NCBI GenBank assembly: GCA_030655315.1
Contig: JAURVT010000016.1
Span: 1-64,000 of the forward strand
Direction of reading: 5' to 3'
From: Nocardioidaceae bacterium
Lineage (GTDB): Bacteria > Actinomycetota > Actinomycetes > Propionibacteriales > Nocardioidaceae
DNA length: 64,000 bases
Below are positions 1 through 8,417 of the stretch, piece after piece; position 1 is the first letter of the stretch; every line of letters begins with the position of its first letter. The notes beneath the pieces are model-generated. The model searched no databases and was not told the DNA's origin. It saw only the letters and a list, made by a program, of their open reading frames with translations. A program made the position numbers and the translations under genes.

Positions 1-369
1 GGCCGCGACCGCGACGTGCGCGGCGGCCAGCACGGCGCCGGCGTCGTCCCGTCGCCAGCCCGACGCGGTGCCGTCGGCGGCCGAGGTGGGACCGGCGGCC
101 CCGGCGGGCACCGATGCGCCCAGGTAGTCGCGGAAGGTGAGGCCGGTGGGCCCGGCCGCGGTGCTGAAGGCGCTCGGCGTCGCCGGCGGCTCGACCGGCG
201 TGGGCGCCACGGTGGGCGACGCGGGCGCGGTGGACGCCGGCTCGGGGCTCGCGCCCGTGACCGGGTCGGCAGCGCCGCCGGACGTGCACGCCGACGTCGC
301 GATCGTGCCGGCCGTGGCCAGCACGACCCCCACGCCCACACGTCGCAGCCTCGCGCGTCGCAGCGCCAT
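1..369 (-). CDS. Putative secreted lipoprotein, partial (3' end outside window)
   Basis: The frame is open from an ATG at 369 to the window edge, giving 123 residues of the N-terminal part. It begins with an Arg-rich n-region, a hydrophobic core near residues 11-24 and a lipobox-like ATSAC with Cys28, so it should be lipid-anchored outside the membrane. Residues about 30-65 are a Pro/Ala/Thr-rich linker typical of actinobacterial lipoproteins. The domain after it (starting GLTFRDYLG) is not recognised. It is divergent from the peptidoglycan enzyme at 446, across a short region with an inverted repeat. The function is unknown; a wall-associated role is inferred only from the leader and the neighbour. 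Confidence 0.6.
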   Translation of the reverse strand, partial: MALRRARLRRVGVGVVLATAGTIATSACTSGGAADPVTGASPEPASTAPASPTVAPTPVEPPATPSAFSTAAGPTGLTFRDYLGASVPAGAAGPTSAADGTASGWRRDDAGAVLAAAHVAVAA

Positions 370-398
370 CCCTCACCCCCTGGTCGGTCGACATTGAA

Positions 399-430
399 CC
401 ATCGCCCGGGGGCACCACTCGTGGCGATGG
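399..430. promoter_or_regulatory. Inverted repeat in divergent promoter region
   Basis: CCATCGCC at 399-406 is repeated inverted as GGCGATGG at 423-430, with a 16-nt centre. It lies between the divergent lipoprotein (start 369) and the SLT-M23 gene (start 446). It could be an operator or a small hairpin in a leader; the sequence does not decide. Confidence 0.3.
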
Positions 431-445
431 CTCACACTGGCTGCC

Positions 446-1474
446 GTGAGGGGCTCTCGGGACGAGCACGGCGAGGTGCGTGCGCTGCGGCTGCTCGCTG
501 CCCTCGGGGTGCTGCCCGTGGTGCTGCTCGCGCTGGTCGTGGTGCTGGGCTCGCAGGAGCGCGACGACGTCGCGGCGTCCGGCAGCTACGGCACCCAGCT
601 CGTCAGCACCGGCATCCCCGCCGCGGTGGTGCCGTGGATCGTGCGGTCCGCCGAGCAGTGCGACGAGGTGTCGGCGCCCCTGCTGGCCGCGCAGCTGGAG
701 GCCGAGAGCGGCTTCGTCGCGGACGCGCGCAGCCCGGCCGGCGCCCAGGGCATCGCGCAGTTCCTCCCCGCGACCTGGCAGCAGTACGGGACGGACGCGG
801 ACGGCAACGGGTTCGCCAGCCCGTTCGACGTCGGGGACGCGGTGATGACGCAGGGCCGCTACATGTGCGAGCTGTTCACCGGCGTCGCGGGCTTCGACGG
901 CGACCGCACCGAGCTCGCGCTCGCGGCCTACAACGCCGGCCTCGGCAACGTCACGCAGTTCGACGGCGTGCCGCCGTTCGCCGAGACGCGCGACTACATC
1001 GCCCGGATCACCGCCGGCCTGACGAAGTACACCGCCGCGTCCACCGGGCCGGTGACCTTCCCGCTGCCGCCGACCGCGGCGTTCGTCGACAACCAGAACT
1101 TCGGCAACAGCGGCTCGCACTGGTCCTCGCGCCACACCGGCAACGACTTCTCCACCCCCTGCGGCACCCCGGTGCTGGCCGCCAACGCCGGCACCGTCGC
1201 CGTCGTCACCGACCAGGGCTGGTCCGGTCCGTGGCTCGTCCAGGTCGCGACCGGGCCCGGACGACTCACCACCTGGTACGCCCACATGATGCGGATCACC
1301 GTCGAGGACGGGCAGTCCGTGCGGGCCGGGCAGCCCATCGGCTTCGTCGGCACCGAGGGCAACTCCAGCGGCTGCCACCTCCACCTCGAGCTGCACCCGC
1401 GGGGCGGCTCGATCTACGAGGACGCCACCGACCCCGTCCCCTGGCTGCGCCGGGCGAACGCCTACCCGCGCTGA
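446..1474 (+). CDS. Secreted bifunctional peptidoglycan enzyme: SLT lytic transglycosylase plus M23 endopeptidase
   Basis: The 342-residue protein has an N-terminal hydrophobic segment (about 13-35, signal anchor or signal peptide). A lytic transglycosylase domain (about 55-195) follows, with catalytic Glu87 in ESGF, then AQGIAQF and AYNAG motifs. An M23 LytM/peptidase domain (about 215-335) has zinc-ligand motifs HTGND (His230, Asp234) and HLHLE (His311, His313). It should cleave both glycan strands and cross-bridges in the wall. The conserved ligands suggest an active metallopeptidase rather than a regulatory LytM domain. The GTG at 446 is the longest start; GTG at 476 is possible and would shorten the n-region. 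Neither has a clear Shine-Dalgarno sequence. Confidence 0.85.
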   Translation: MRGSRDEHGEVRALRLLAALGVLPVVLLALVVVLGSQERDDVAASGSYGTQLVSTGIPAAVVPWIVRSAEQCDEVSAPLLAAQLEAESGFVADARSPAGAQGIAQFLPATWQQYGTDADGNGFASPFDVGDAVMTQGRYMCELFTGVAGFDGDRTELALAAYNAGLGNVTQFDGVPPFAETRDYIARITAGLTKYTAASTGPVTFPLPPTAAFVDNQNFGNSGSHWSSRHTGNDFSTPCGTPVLAANAGTVAVVTDQGWSGPWLVQVATGPGRLTTWYAHMMRITVEDGQSVRAGQPIGFVGTEGNSSGCHLHLELHPRGGSIYEDATDPVPWLRRANAYPR

Positions 1475-1511
1475 CCGGTGGCGGGGTGGACGTGCTCGGT
1501 AGAGTCGGGTC

Positions 1512-2348
1512 ATGGAAGTCCTGATCGTCCTGGTCGTGATCATCGCCGCCGTCGTCTACTGGACGTCGCGGCAGAACAAGATCGCCGCGCAGAAGCGCGC
1601 CGAGCTCGACGCGGCCGAGCTCGACAAGGTCCGCAAGGTCGTCGACGAGGACGTCACCGCCCTCGGCGAGGAGCTGCAGGACCTCGACGCCGACCTGCTC
1701 GTGCACGAGCTGGACGAGGGGCAGCGCTCGGACTACCAGCGCGCGCTCGACGCCTACGAGTCGGCCAAGGAGTCGTCCGCGGCGATGGCCAAGCCCGACG
1801 ACGTCCGCAACGTGACCTCCATCCTCGAGGACGGCCGCTACGCCATCGCGTGCGTGCGCGCCCGCGTCGCGGGCCAGCCGCTCCCCACGCGGCGCCCGCC
1901 GTGCTTCTTCGACCCCCGTCACGGGATGTCGATCGAGGACGTCCTGTACTCCCCCGACGGGGGCATCGAGCGCGACGTGCCTGCGTGCGCGCTCGACGCC
2001 GAGCGCGTCAAGGCCGGCGCCGAGCCCGACATCCGCCAGGTCATGCAGGGCTCGCAGCGCGTGCCCTACTGGCAGGGCGGCCGGGCCTACCAGCCCTACG
2101 CGGCCGGCTACTTCTCAGCGTTCGACGTCATGCCGATGATCTTCATGGGCACGATGATGGGCTCCATGATGAGCGGCGGCTTCGGCGGCGGCGAGTACGG
2201 CGACGGTGGTGAGGGAGACGGCGGCGACGGCGGCGGCGGTGACTCCGGTGGCGGCGACGGCGGCGGTGGCGACGGCGGCTGGTTCGGCGGCGACGGAGGC
2301 GGCGGCGGAGACGGCGGCGGGTTCGACTTCGGCGGCTTCGACTTCTGA
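1512..2348 (+). CDS. Membrane-anchored protein with conserved CFFDPRHG module and Gly/Asp-rich tail
   Basis: The 278-residue protein starts with one transmembrane helix (about 3-18), followed by a charged, probably coiled region (about 20-95). A conserved-looking module contains CFFDPRHG near residue 136 and VPYWQGG near residue 184. A hydrophobic Met-rich stretch follows (about 207-218), and the last 60 residues are Gly with Asp, ending in repeated FDFGG. The overall plan resembles actinobacterial single-pass proteins of unknown function; I do not recognise a named family. Two Cys residues (in CFFDP and PACAL) may be ligands or a disulphide. The next gene begins 3 bases after its stop, so the two are probably cotranscribed. 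Confidence 0.6.
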   Translation: MEVLIVLVVIIAAVVYWTSRQNKIAAQKRAELDAAELDKVRKVVDEDVTALGEELQDLDADLLVHELDEGQRSDYQRALDAYESAKESSAAMAKPDDVRNVTSILEDGRYAIACVRARVAGQPLPTRRPPCFFDPRHGMSIEDVLYSPDGGIERDVPACALDAERVKAGAEPDIRQVMQGSQRVPYWQGGRAYQPYAAGYFSAFDVMPMIFMGTMMGSMMSGGFGGGEYGDGGEGDGGDGGGGDSGGGDGGGGDGGWFGGDGGGGGDGGGFDFGGFDF

Positions 2349-2351
2349 GCC

Positions 2352-2888
2352 GTGCCAGACCGACGCGTCGTCCTGCTGCGGGCGGTGAACCTCGGCGCCC
2401 GCAACAAGGTGCCGATGGCACGGCTGCGCGAGCTGGTCGAGTCAGCCGGTGCCACCGAGGTCTCGACGTTCATCGCCAGCGGCAACCTGCTGTGCGTCCC
2501 GCCCGGTGACGCGGCCGACTTCGACCGCACCGTCGAGCGGCTGGTCCTGGACGACCTCGGCGTCACCACCGACGCCATCTCGCGGTCGGCGTCCGAGCTG
2601 CTCGCCGCGCGCGAGGCGCACCGGCTCCCGGTCGACGACCCGAAGCTGTCGGCCGTCTGGTTCCTGCGCGACGACCCCGACCCCGCGGGGGTCGCGGCCC
2701 TTCGCGAGCGCGAGACGCCCGGCGCCGAGTGGGAGCACGTGGGCCGCGAGCTGCACCTTCGCTACACCGGCAACGGCGTGCACGACAGCAAGCTCACCGC
2801 GCCCCTGATGAACCGCCTGCTCGGCACCCCCGGCACCGGCCGCAACCTCACCACCGTCGAGAAGCTCCACGCCCTCGCCACCAGCTGA
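2352..2888 (+). CDS. DUF1697 family protein
   Basis: The 178-residue protein matches the DUF1697 pattern: an opening strand VLLRAVNLG, then KVPMARLREL and TFIASGNLL, and a C-terminal segment (LTAPLMNRLLGT, ATTVEKLHAL-like). The family is widespread in soil bacteria and has no established biochemical activity. The GTG start at 2352 lies 3 bases after the stop of the Gly-rich membrane protein with no separate ribosome site, suggesting translational coupling. Downstream is a long hairpin before the convergent serA. Confidence 0.8.
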   Translation: MPDRRVVLLRAVNLGARNKVPMARLRELVESAGATEVSTFIASGNLLCVPPGDAADFDRTVERLVLDDLGVTTDAISRSASELLAAREAHRLPVDDPKLSAVWFLRDDPDPAGVAALRERETPGAEWEHVGRELHLRYTGNGVHDSKLTAPLMNRLLGTPGTGRNLTTVEKLHALATS

Positions 2889-2907
2889 CGGGCGCCGGAC
2901 GACTCCC

Positions 2908-2980
2908 CCGTCCGCGATCTGATGACTTCTGGGGGTCAAACAGGTGCCTGAACCCCCACAACGCATCAGATCGCGGACGG
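2908..2980. terminator. Long hairpin between convergent genes (GTCCGCGA family, copy 1)
   Basis: A 17-base arm at 2908-2924 (CCGTCCGCGATCTGATG) pairs perfectly with 2964-2980. An inner GGGGGT/ACCCCC pair (2931-2936 with 2952-2957) extends the structure. It sits between the convergent DUF1697 gene and serA and probably terminates both; there is no U-tract. The outer arm recurs at 38316-38384, so it is also a dispersed repeat. Confidence 0.6.
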
Positions 2981-2994
2981 AAGGGTCGTCCGGG

Positions 2995-4236
2995 TCAGGA
3001 GAGGTGGCGGACCCGGATGGTCTCGGGGAGGGCGGCGAGGGCGTCGAAGGCCTCGGCGGGCAGCTCGTCGCCGACGTCGGTGATGACGTAGCCGAGCTCG
3101 CCGCGGGTGCCCAGGGACTGGCCCTCGATGTTGACGCGGTGCTCGCCGAGCAGGCTGTTGATGGCCGACAGCACCCCCGGGACGTTGCGGTGGACGTGCA
3201 CGACGCGGTGGTGCGAGCCGTACGCCGGGAGGCTGAGGTGCGGCAGGTTGGGGCTGAGCTCGGTGCCGCCGTCGCGCAGGTAGGCGTTCATCTTGGCCGA
3301 GACGAAGCGGCCGATGTCCTGCTGCGCCTCCATCGTCGAGCCGCCCACGTGCGGGGTGAGGATGACGTTGGGCAGGCCGCGCAGGTCGGACTCGAACGCG
3401 TCGCCCTGCTTCTTGGGCTCGACCGGGAAGACGTCGAGCGCGGCGCCCGCCAGGTGGCCCGACTCGATGTTGGCGCGCAGGGCCGCGGTGTCGACGGCGA
3501 TGCCGCGCGAGAGGTTCAGGAAGAACGAGCGCGGACGCATCTGCGCGAACTGCTCGGCACCGAACAGGCCGGCGTTGCCGGGACGGCCGTCGACGTGGAG
3601 GGTGACGGCGTCGACGGTGCCCAGCAGCTCCTCGATGGACTCGCAGCGCTTGGCGTTGCCGAGCGCGAGCTTGTCGGCGGTGTCGTAGAAGTAGACCTGC
3701 ATGCCGAGGGCCTCGGCGACCACCGAGAGCTGGCTGCCGATGTTGCCGTACCCGACGATGCCGAGGCGACGGCCGCGGATCTCGTGGCTGCCGGCGGCCG
3801 ACTTGTTCCAGACGCCGGCGTGCATGTCGGTCGACTTCTCGTGCAGGCGGCGCGCGAGCGAGATGATCTCGCCGATCGCGAGCTCGACGACGCTGCGGGT
3901 GTTGGAGAACGGCGCGTTGAAGACCGCGACGCCCCGGGCCGCGGCGGCGGCGAGGTCGATCTGGTTGGTGCCGATGCAGAACGCACCGACGGCCAGCAGG
4001 TCGGGGGCCGCGTCGAGGACGCGCTCGGTCACGTAGGTGGTGGAGCGGATGCCGAGCAGGTGGACGCCCTGGATCGCCTCGATCAGGTCGTCCTCGCCGA
4101 GCGCGCCCTTGGCCTCGGTGACGTCGTAGCCCTGCTGGCGCAGGAAGTCGGCGCCGTCGGCGTGGATGTTCTCGAGCAGCAGGACGCGCACGTCGCCGTC
4201 CTCGAGGCGCGAGGTCGCGCGGGGGGTGTCGGTCAT
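2995..4236 (-). CDS. serA: D-3-phosphoglycerate dehydrogenase
   Basis: It oxidises 3-phosphoglycerate to 3-phosphohydroxypyruvate, the first step of serine synthesis, in the cytosol. The 413-residue form matches the short type: catalytic domain, Rossmann NAD domain with GIVGYGNIG, catalytic RGIAV and TPHVGGST (His), and a C-terminal ACT domain (from about residue 340, VVHVHRNVPG onward) for serine feedback. It lacks the extra intervening domain of the long actinobacterial SerA (about 530 residues). I chose the ATG at 4236 (MTDTPRATS), preceded by AGGAAC at good spacing, over a GTG at 4308 that adds 24 unconserved residues. It is convergent with the DUF1697 gene and 160 bases downstream of the lipoate-ligase-like gene. 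Confidence 0.9.
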   Translation of the reverse strand: MTDTPRATSRLEDGDVRVLLLENIHADGADFLRQQGYDVTEAKGALGEDDLIEAIQGVHLLGIRSTTYVTERVLDAAPDLLAVGAFCIGTNQIDLAAAAARGVAVFNAPFSNTRSVVELAIGEIISLARRLHEKSTDMHAGVWNKSAAGSHEIRGRRLGIVGYGNIGSQLSVVAEALGMQVYFYDTADKLALGNAKRCESIEELLGTVDAVTLHVDGRPGNAGLFGAEQFAQMRPRSFFLNLSRGIAVDTAALRANIESGHLAGAALDVFPVEPKKQGDAFESDLRGLPNVILTPHVGGSTMEAQQDIGRFVSAKMNAYLRDGGTELSPNLPHLSLPAYGSHHRVVHVHRNVPGVLSAINSLLGEHRVNIEGQSLGTRGELGYVITDVGDELPAEAFDALAALPETIRVRHLS

Positions 4237-4399
4237 GGGCGTGTTCCTGATCAGGGTCTGGATCGTCACGGGGTGCCTCTCGGGGTCTGCGTCAGCGGGT
4301 GCCGACACAGGGCCCAGGCGAACGGTCCCGCGTCACGGACGAGTGGGGCCGCTCCCTGGTGGTCTCCCACCCCAACGCCAGTCGCGACCCTCGGTCATC

Positions 4400-5137
4400 C
4401 TAGGACGTGCCGATGCGGTGCTGGTCGAGGAACCGCTCGGCGAGACGGTCGGTGGTGACGCCCACCACGTCGGTCGCGTCCGGCGCGAGGACGCGCACCG
4501 CCTCGCCGAGCAGGGTGGCGGACGCGTCGACGGTGAGCGCCGGCCCCTCGTCGTGCACGGCGCCGACGCTGACGGGGTCGAGGCGCTGGCCGAGGCCGGC
4601 GTACACGTCGGCCAGGACCGGACGCAGGAGCGCGGCGTCGTCCAGCACGAGCACGACGCTGAACAGCCAGGCGTCCCGGACCACCCGCTGGGCGGTGCCG
4701 GCGAGCTTGACGGTGCCGCGGGCGTTGACGCTGTGCGCGCCGGGGCAGTACTCCCCCGGCACCTCGCCGTGCCGCGCGTCGACGCCGACGTCGCGCAGGG
4801 CGCCGGCCAGCGCCTCTCCCGCGGCGACGAACCGCGCCCGCATCCGCGCGTTCGGCTGGGCCTCGGGAACCACGACGTCCGCGACGAGGGCGGCGGTCGT
4901 GTACGCCACCGCCCTCCCGCCCGGCGCCCGCAGCACGGGGGTGAACCCGTGGGCGCGCGCGGCCCTGACCGCGTCCGCGAAACCGGGGCGACGGGTGTCG
5001 GAGGCGCCGAACGCGACGGCCGGGGCCGGCGGACGGTGCACGACGACCGTCGCGCCGACGTCTCCCGCGCTCGCGCCGCGCAGCAGGGCGTGGGCGCGCG
5101 CGAGACCCCAGGCGGGGTCGTCCGCGAGCGTGGTCAG
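4400..5137 (-). CDS. Lipoate-protein ligase A-like (BPL/LplA/LipB fold) protein
   Basis: It should transfer lipoate or a related acyl group to a lysine of an acceptor domain, or act as an octanoyl/lipoyl transferase. The LplA pattern is visible: PAVAFG, RRPGFA, then APGGRAVAY, the nucleotide-binding core. Later come GAHSVNARGTVKLAGTAQR, the family's lysine-containing segment, and a small C-terminal part. The first conventional start, GTG at 5041, would cut off a conserved-looking helix (LADDPAWGLARAHALLRG). The frame stays open past it, and the only candidate nearby is CTG at 5137, overlapping the thioesterase stop as CTGA. I therefore extend it there; 4400-5041 is the conservative alternative. 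Confidence 0.7.
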   Translation of the reverse strand: MTTLADDPAWGLARAHALLRGASAGDVGATVVVHRPPAPAVAFGASDTRRPGFADAVRAARAHGFTPVLRAPGGRAVAYTTAALVADVVVPEAQPNARMRARFVAAGEALAGALRDVGVDARHGEVPGEYCPGAHSVNARGTVKLAGTAQRVVRDAWLFSVVLVLDDAALLRPVLADVYAGLGQRLDPVSVGAVHDEGPALTVDASATLLGEAVRVLAPDATDVVGVTTDRLAERFLDQHRIGTS

Positions 5138-5553
5138 CGGCGGATGGCCGCAGCGGTGCCCGGGGGCGCGGGGCGGTCGAGGTTGGTGAGGCGCACGTGG
5201 CCGCGGGCCACGAGCGCGCCGGCCGAGCCGCGTGTCTCGATCAGCCAGAGCTGCGAGGAGCGGCCCTGGTGGACGGGGGTCGCCCGGGTGGTCAGCGCGT
5301 CCCCGGGACCGGCCTGGCCGATGAAGTCGGTGTTGTTGTTGACGCCGACCACGACCTTGTCGTCGCCGACGTACACCTGGCCGCCCATGCTCGCCGTCGA
5401 CTCGTTGACGTAGCAGTAGATGCCGCCGTGCACGAGGCCGAACGGCTGCAGGTGGCGCTCGGTCACGGTCCAGTGCACGAGGACCTCGTCCTCGCGCACC
5501 CGCTCCCAGGCGAACTTCAGGACGTCGTCGAGTCCGCGGATGTCGTCGCTCAT
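5134..5553 (-). CDS. PaaI-like hotdog-fold thioesterase
   Basis: The 139-residue protein has the hotdog thioesterase signature around GLVHGGIYCYVNESTAS, with HGG and a catalytic acid in ES, followed by VGVNNNTDFIGQ. PaaI-type enzymes hydrolyse acyl- or hydroxyphenylacetyl-CoA esters; the exact substrate cannot be read. The ATG at 5553 (MSDDIRG) follows a purine-rich GGAGGATCGAGGAC. It is divergent from csoR and shares the 57-base promoter gap. Its stop overlaps the extended start of the lipoate-ligase-like gene, so the two probably form one operon. Confidence 0.85.
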   Translation of the reverse strand: MSDDIRGLDDVLKFAWERVREDEVLVHWTVTERHLQPFGLVHGGIYCYVNESTASMGGQVYVGDDKVVVGVNNNTDFIGQAGPGDALTTRATPVHQGRSSQLWLIETRGSAGALVARGHVRLTNLDRPAPPGTAAAIRR

Positions 5554-5575
5554 GTCCTCGATCCTCCCCCTCGCC

Positions 5576-5604
5576 TTGAACCCGATACCCCCCATGGGTA
5601 TGTT
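5576..5604 (+). promoter_or_regulatory. csoR promoter with CsoR-type copper operator in the spacer
   Basis: TTGAAC (5576-5581) and TATGTT (5599-5604) are separated by exactly 17 bases. ATACCC at 5585-5590 is mirrored by GGGTAT at 5596-5601, a 17-bp palindrome of the C/G-tract kind that CsoR binds. It covers the spacer and the first half of the -10 box, so bound repressor would block polymerase. The ATG of csoR begins 6 bases after the -10, so the transcript is probably leaderless. Copper release of CsoR is the expected induction. Confidence 0.7.
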
Positions 5605-5610
5605 CGAGCC

Positions 5611-5907
5611 ATGGACCAGACCGTGGGGTACGTCGAGTCGCACGACAAGAAGGCGCTGCTGACGCGGCTGCGTCGGATCGAGGGCCAGGTGCGCGGCATC
5701 CACCGGATGGTCGACGAGGAGACGTACTGCATCGACGTCCTCACGCAGGTGTCGGCGACGACGCGGGCGCTCGAGTCCGTCGCGCTGAAGCTGCTCGAGG
5801 AGCACCTGTCGCACTGCGTGGCGCACGCCGTCGCCGCGGGGGGCGAGGAGGCCGACGCGAAGGTCAAGGAGGCCAGCGCCGCGATCGCGAGGCTGGTGCG
5901 GTCGTGA
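5611..5907 (+). CDS. csoR: Copper-sensing transcriptional repressor CsoR
   Basis: The 98-residue all-helical CsoR/RcnR protein carries the Cu(I) ligand set Cys40-His65-Cys69. The spacing (25 and 4) equals the C36-H61-C65 triad known from Mycobacterium tuberculosis CsoR. Typical family motifs [15 protein letters not shown] and a C-terminal helix are present. It should repress the csoR-copZ-copA operon by binding the palindrome at 5585-5601 and let go on Cu(I) binding. Its stop overlaps the GTG of the copZ-like gene (GTGA). Confidence 0.92.
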   Translation: MDQTVGYVESHDKKALLTRLRRIEGQVRGIHRMVDEETYCIDVLTQVSATTRALESVALKLLEEHLSHCVAHAVAAGGEEADAKVKEASAAIARLVRS

Positions 5908-6134
5908 GCGCCGAGGTGCTGACGACCTACGCCGTCACCGGGATGACCTGCGAGCACTGCGCGCGCGCCGTCACCGAGGAGGTCGGCGAGCTGGCCGGTG
6001 TCCTGGCGGTGGAGGTCGAGCTGGTCGCGGGCGGCACGTCCACCGTGCGGGTCACCAGCGACGCCCCGCTCGACGACGTCCGCGTGGCCGTGGCGCTCGA
6101 CGAGGCCGGGGACTACCGGCTGGCCGCGTCATGA
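5904..6134 (+). CDS. copZ: Heavy-metal-associated domain copper chaperone
   Basis: The 76-residue single HMA domain has the metal-binding motif GMTCEHC (Cys14 and Cys17) near the N terminus and the ferredoxin-like length of CopZ. It should carry Cu(I) to the CopA ATPase or to CsoR in the cytosol. The GTG start overlaps the csoR stop, and its TGA overlaps the ATG of copA, so all three genes are translationally coupled. Confidence 0.9.
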   Translation: MSAEVLTTYAVTGMTCEHCARAVTEEVGELAGVLAVEVELVAGGTSTVRVTSDAPLDDVRVAVALDEAGDYRLAAS

Positions 6135-8323
6135 GCACCTCCTACGACCTCGACGTGTCCGGCATGACGTGCGCCTCGTGCGCCGCCCGGGTGGAGAAGA
6201 AGCTCAACCGCCTCGACGGCGTGACCGCGAGCGTCAACTTCGCCACCGAGAAGGCCCACGTCGAGGCACCCGACGGGGTCTCGGCCGACGACCTCGTGCA
6301 GACGGTCGAGCGCACCGGGTACGGGGCGACGGTCGCGCGGCGTCCCGGTGACGACGACACCGCCGCACCGGCGGACGTCGACGAGGGAGCCGCTGCGCGC
6401 CGGCGGCTCGTCGTCTCGGCACTGCTGGCGGTGCCCGTCGTGGTGCTGTCGATGGTGCCGGCGCTGCAGTTCGAGAGCTGGCAGTGGCTCGTCCTGACCC
6501 TGGCCGCACCCGTCGCGGTCTGGGGCGCCTGGCCGTTCCACCGCGCCGCCGTGCTCGCCGCGCGCCACGGGTCGTCGTCCATGGACACGCTGGTCTCGAT
6601 CGGCGTGGTCGCGGCGTTCGGCTGGTCGCTGTGGGCGCTGTTCGTCGGCGACGCCGGCGAGCCCGGCATGACGATGCACTGGACGTGGTTCGCGTCCGGG
6701 CAGCACGAGATCTACCTCGAGGTCGCGTCGGCGGTCACGGTCTTCCTGCTGCTCGGCCGGACGCTGGAGGACCGCGCCCGGCGCGAGGCCGGGGCGGCCG
6801 TCGCGGCGCTGCTCGACCTCGGTGCCAAGGAGGTCGCGGTCGTCCGCGACGGCACCACGGTCACCGTCCCGCTCTCGGCGCTGCGGGTGGGCGAGCACTT
6901 CGTCGTCCGCCCCGGCGAGAAGGTCGCGACCGACGGCGTCGTCGTCGAGGGCGTGTCGGCGGTGGACGAGTCGATGCTGACCGGCGAGTCCGTGCCGGTC
7001 GAGGTGACCGCGGGGTCCGACGTCACCGGCGGCACCGTCAACGCGGGCGGACGCCTCGTCGTCCGCGCCGCCGCCGTGGGCGAGGACACCCGTCTGGCCG
7101 GCCTCGCACGGCTCGTCGAGCAGGCGCAGAGCGGCAAGGCCGACGTGCAGCGCCTCGCCGACCGGGTCTCGTCGGTGTTCGTGCCGGTCGTGCTGGTGCT
7201 GGCGGCGGCGACGCTCGTCGCGTGGCTGCTGCTGGGCCTCGGGGCCACCGGCGCGTTCACGGCCGCCGTGGCCGTGCTGATCATCGCGTGCCCGTGCGCG
7301 CTCGGTCTCGCGACGCCCACGGCGCTGCTGGCCGGCACCGGGCGCGGCGCGCAGCTGGGCATCCTGGTCAAGGGCCCGCAGGTGCTGGAGTCGGCGCGCG
7401 GCGTCGACACCGTCGTGCTCGACAAGACCGGCACCGTGACGCGTGGCGAGATGACGCTGGGGCGCGTGCTGGCCTCCGGCGTCACCGAGGCCGACCTGCT
7501 GGCCACCACGGCCGCCGTCGAGTCGGCGTCCGAGCACCCCGTCGCGGCGGCGGTCGTGCGCGGGGCAGGTCCTGTCGGCAGCGTCGCGGACTTCGCGTCC
7601 GAGCCCGGCCGCGGGGTGCGCGGGCGCGTGGACGGACGCGACGTCGTCGCCGGGCGCGGCACCTGGGTGGCCGACCTGGTGGGGCGCGACCTGCCGCCCG
7701 ACCTCGTCGCCGCCGTGGACGCCGAGCCCACCGCGACGCCGGTGTGGGTGGCGTGGGACGGCGAGGTGCGCGGGGTGCTGCTGGTGTCGGACGTCGTTAA
7801 GGACGGCGCCGCCGCGGCGGTGGGGCGCCTGCGCGCGCTGGGTCTGACCCCCGTGCTGCTGACCGGCGACCGGCGCAGCGTCGCCGAGCGGGTGGCGTCC
7901 GACGTGGGCATCGACGAGGTGGTCGCCGAGGTGCTGCCGCAGGGCAAGGTCGACGTCGTCCGGCGCCTGCAGGCGCAGGGACGCGTCGTCGCGATGGTCG
8001 GCGACGGCGTGAACGACGCCGCCGCGCTGGCCGCGTCCGACCTCGGCATCGCGATGGGCACCGGCACCGACGCCGCCATCGAGGCGTCCGACCTGACGAT
8101 CGCGGGCGGTGACCTGGCCCTGGTGGCCGACGCCGTCGAGCTCTCGCGCACCACCCTGCGCACGATCCGGCAGAACCTGGTGTGGGCCTTCGGCTACAAC
8201 GTCGCCGCCCTCCCCCTCGCCGCCGCCGGCCTCCTCAACCCCCTCGTCGCCGGCGCCGCCATGGCCCTCTCCTCCGTCTTCGTCGTCACCAACTCCCTCC
8301 GCCTCCGCACCTTCTCCCGCTGA
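6131..8323 (+). CDS. copA: Copper-translocating P1B-type ATPase
   Basis: The 730-residue Cu(I) exporter contains one N-terminal HMA domain (Cys14 and Cys17 in GMTCASC) and a set of transmembrane helices. The actuator motif TGES follows ([10 protein letters not shown]). The membrane CPC motif Cys387-Pro-Cys389 defines Cu/Ag specificity. The phosphorylation motif DKTGT (Asp431), the HP motif in SEHPVAAAV and the hinge GDGVNDA are all intact. It pumps Cu(I) out of the cytosol at the expense of ATP. It is the last gene of the csoR operon and ends just before a palindromic repeat that may act as terminator. Confidence 0.93.
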   Translation: MSTSYDLDVSGMTCASCAARVEKKLNRLDGVTASVNFATEKAHVEAPDGVSADDLVQTVERTGYGATVARRPGDDDTAAPADVDEGAAARRRLVVSALLAVPVVVLSMVPALQFESWQWLVLTLAAPVAVWGAWPFHRAAVLAARHGSSSMDTLVSIGVVAAFGWSLWALFVGDAGEPGMTMHWTWFASGQHEIYLEVASAVTVFLLLGRTLEDRARREAGAAVAALLDLGAKEVAVVRDGTTVTVPLSALRVGEHFVVRPGEKVATDGVVVEGVSAVDESMLTGESVPVEVTAGSDVTGGTVNAGGRLVVRAAAVGEDTRLAGLARLVEQAQSGKADVQRLADRVSSVFVPVVLVLAAATLVAWLLLGLGATGAFTAAVAVLIIACPCALGLATPTALLAGTGRGAQLGILVKGPQVLESARGVDTVVLDKTGTVTRGEMTLGRVLASGVTEADLLATTAAVESASEHPVAAAVVRGAGPVGSVADFASEPGRGVRGRVDGRDVVAGRGTWVADLVGRDLPPDLVAAVDAEPTATPVWVAWDGEVRGVLLVSDVVKDGAAAAVGRLRALGLTPVLLTGDRRSVAERVASDVGIDEVVAEVLPQGKVDVVRRLQAQGRVVAMVGDGVNDAAALAASDLGIAMGTGTDAAIEASDLTIAGGDLALVADAVELSRTTLRTIRQNLVWAFGYNVAALPLAAAGLLNPLVAGAAMALSSVFVVTNSLRLRTFSR

Positions 8324-8335
8324 CCGGCGCCGGGG

Positions 8336-8406
8336 GAGTCCGCGAGATTCGGGTTCTGCACCACAATCGGGATGATCTTGGTGCAGAACCCGTATCTCGA
8401 CGACTC
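8336..8406. repeat. Long palindromic repeat (GTCCGCGA family), left copy beside the DUF559 gene
   Basis: Arms of 28 bases (8336-8363 and 8379-8406) pair with few mismatches around a 15-base loop. The inner part reads CGGGTTCTGCACCA against TGGTGCAGAACCCG, and the outer ends are GAGTC and GACTC. A second copy stands at 9421-9481, on the other side of the DUF559 gene. Between the convergent copA and DUF559 genes it could terminate transcription, but its duplication points to a mobile or recognition element. Confidence 0.75.
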
Positions 8407-8417
8407 AGCGGAGGACG

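Noticed and set aside
4237-4399. Riboswitch or T-box leader for serA
   Set aside because: The stretch holds short hairpins only, with no recognisable aptamer or T-box motif.
2944-4458. Long open frame on the plus strand opposite serA
   Set aside because: Its codon use is poor, it carries no recognisable motif, and it is the shadow of the GC-rich serA and lipoate-ligase coding on the other strand.
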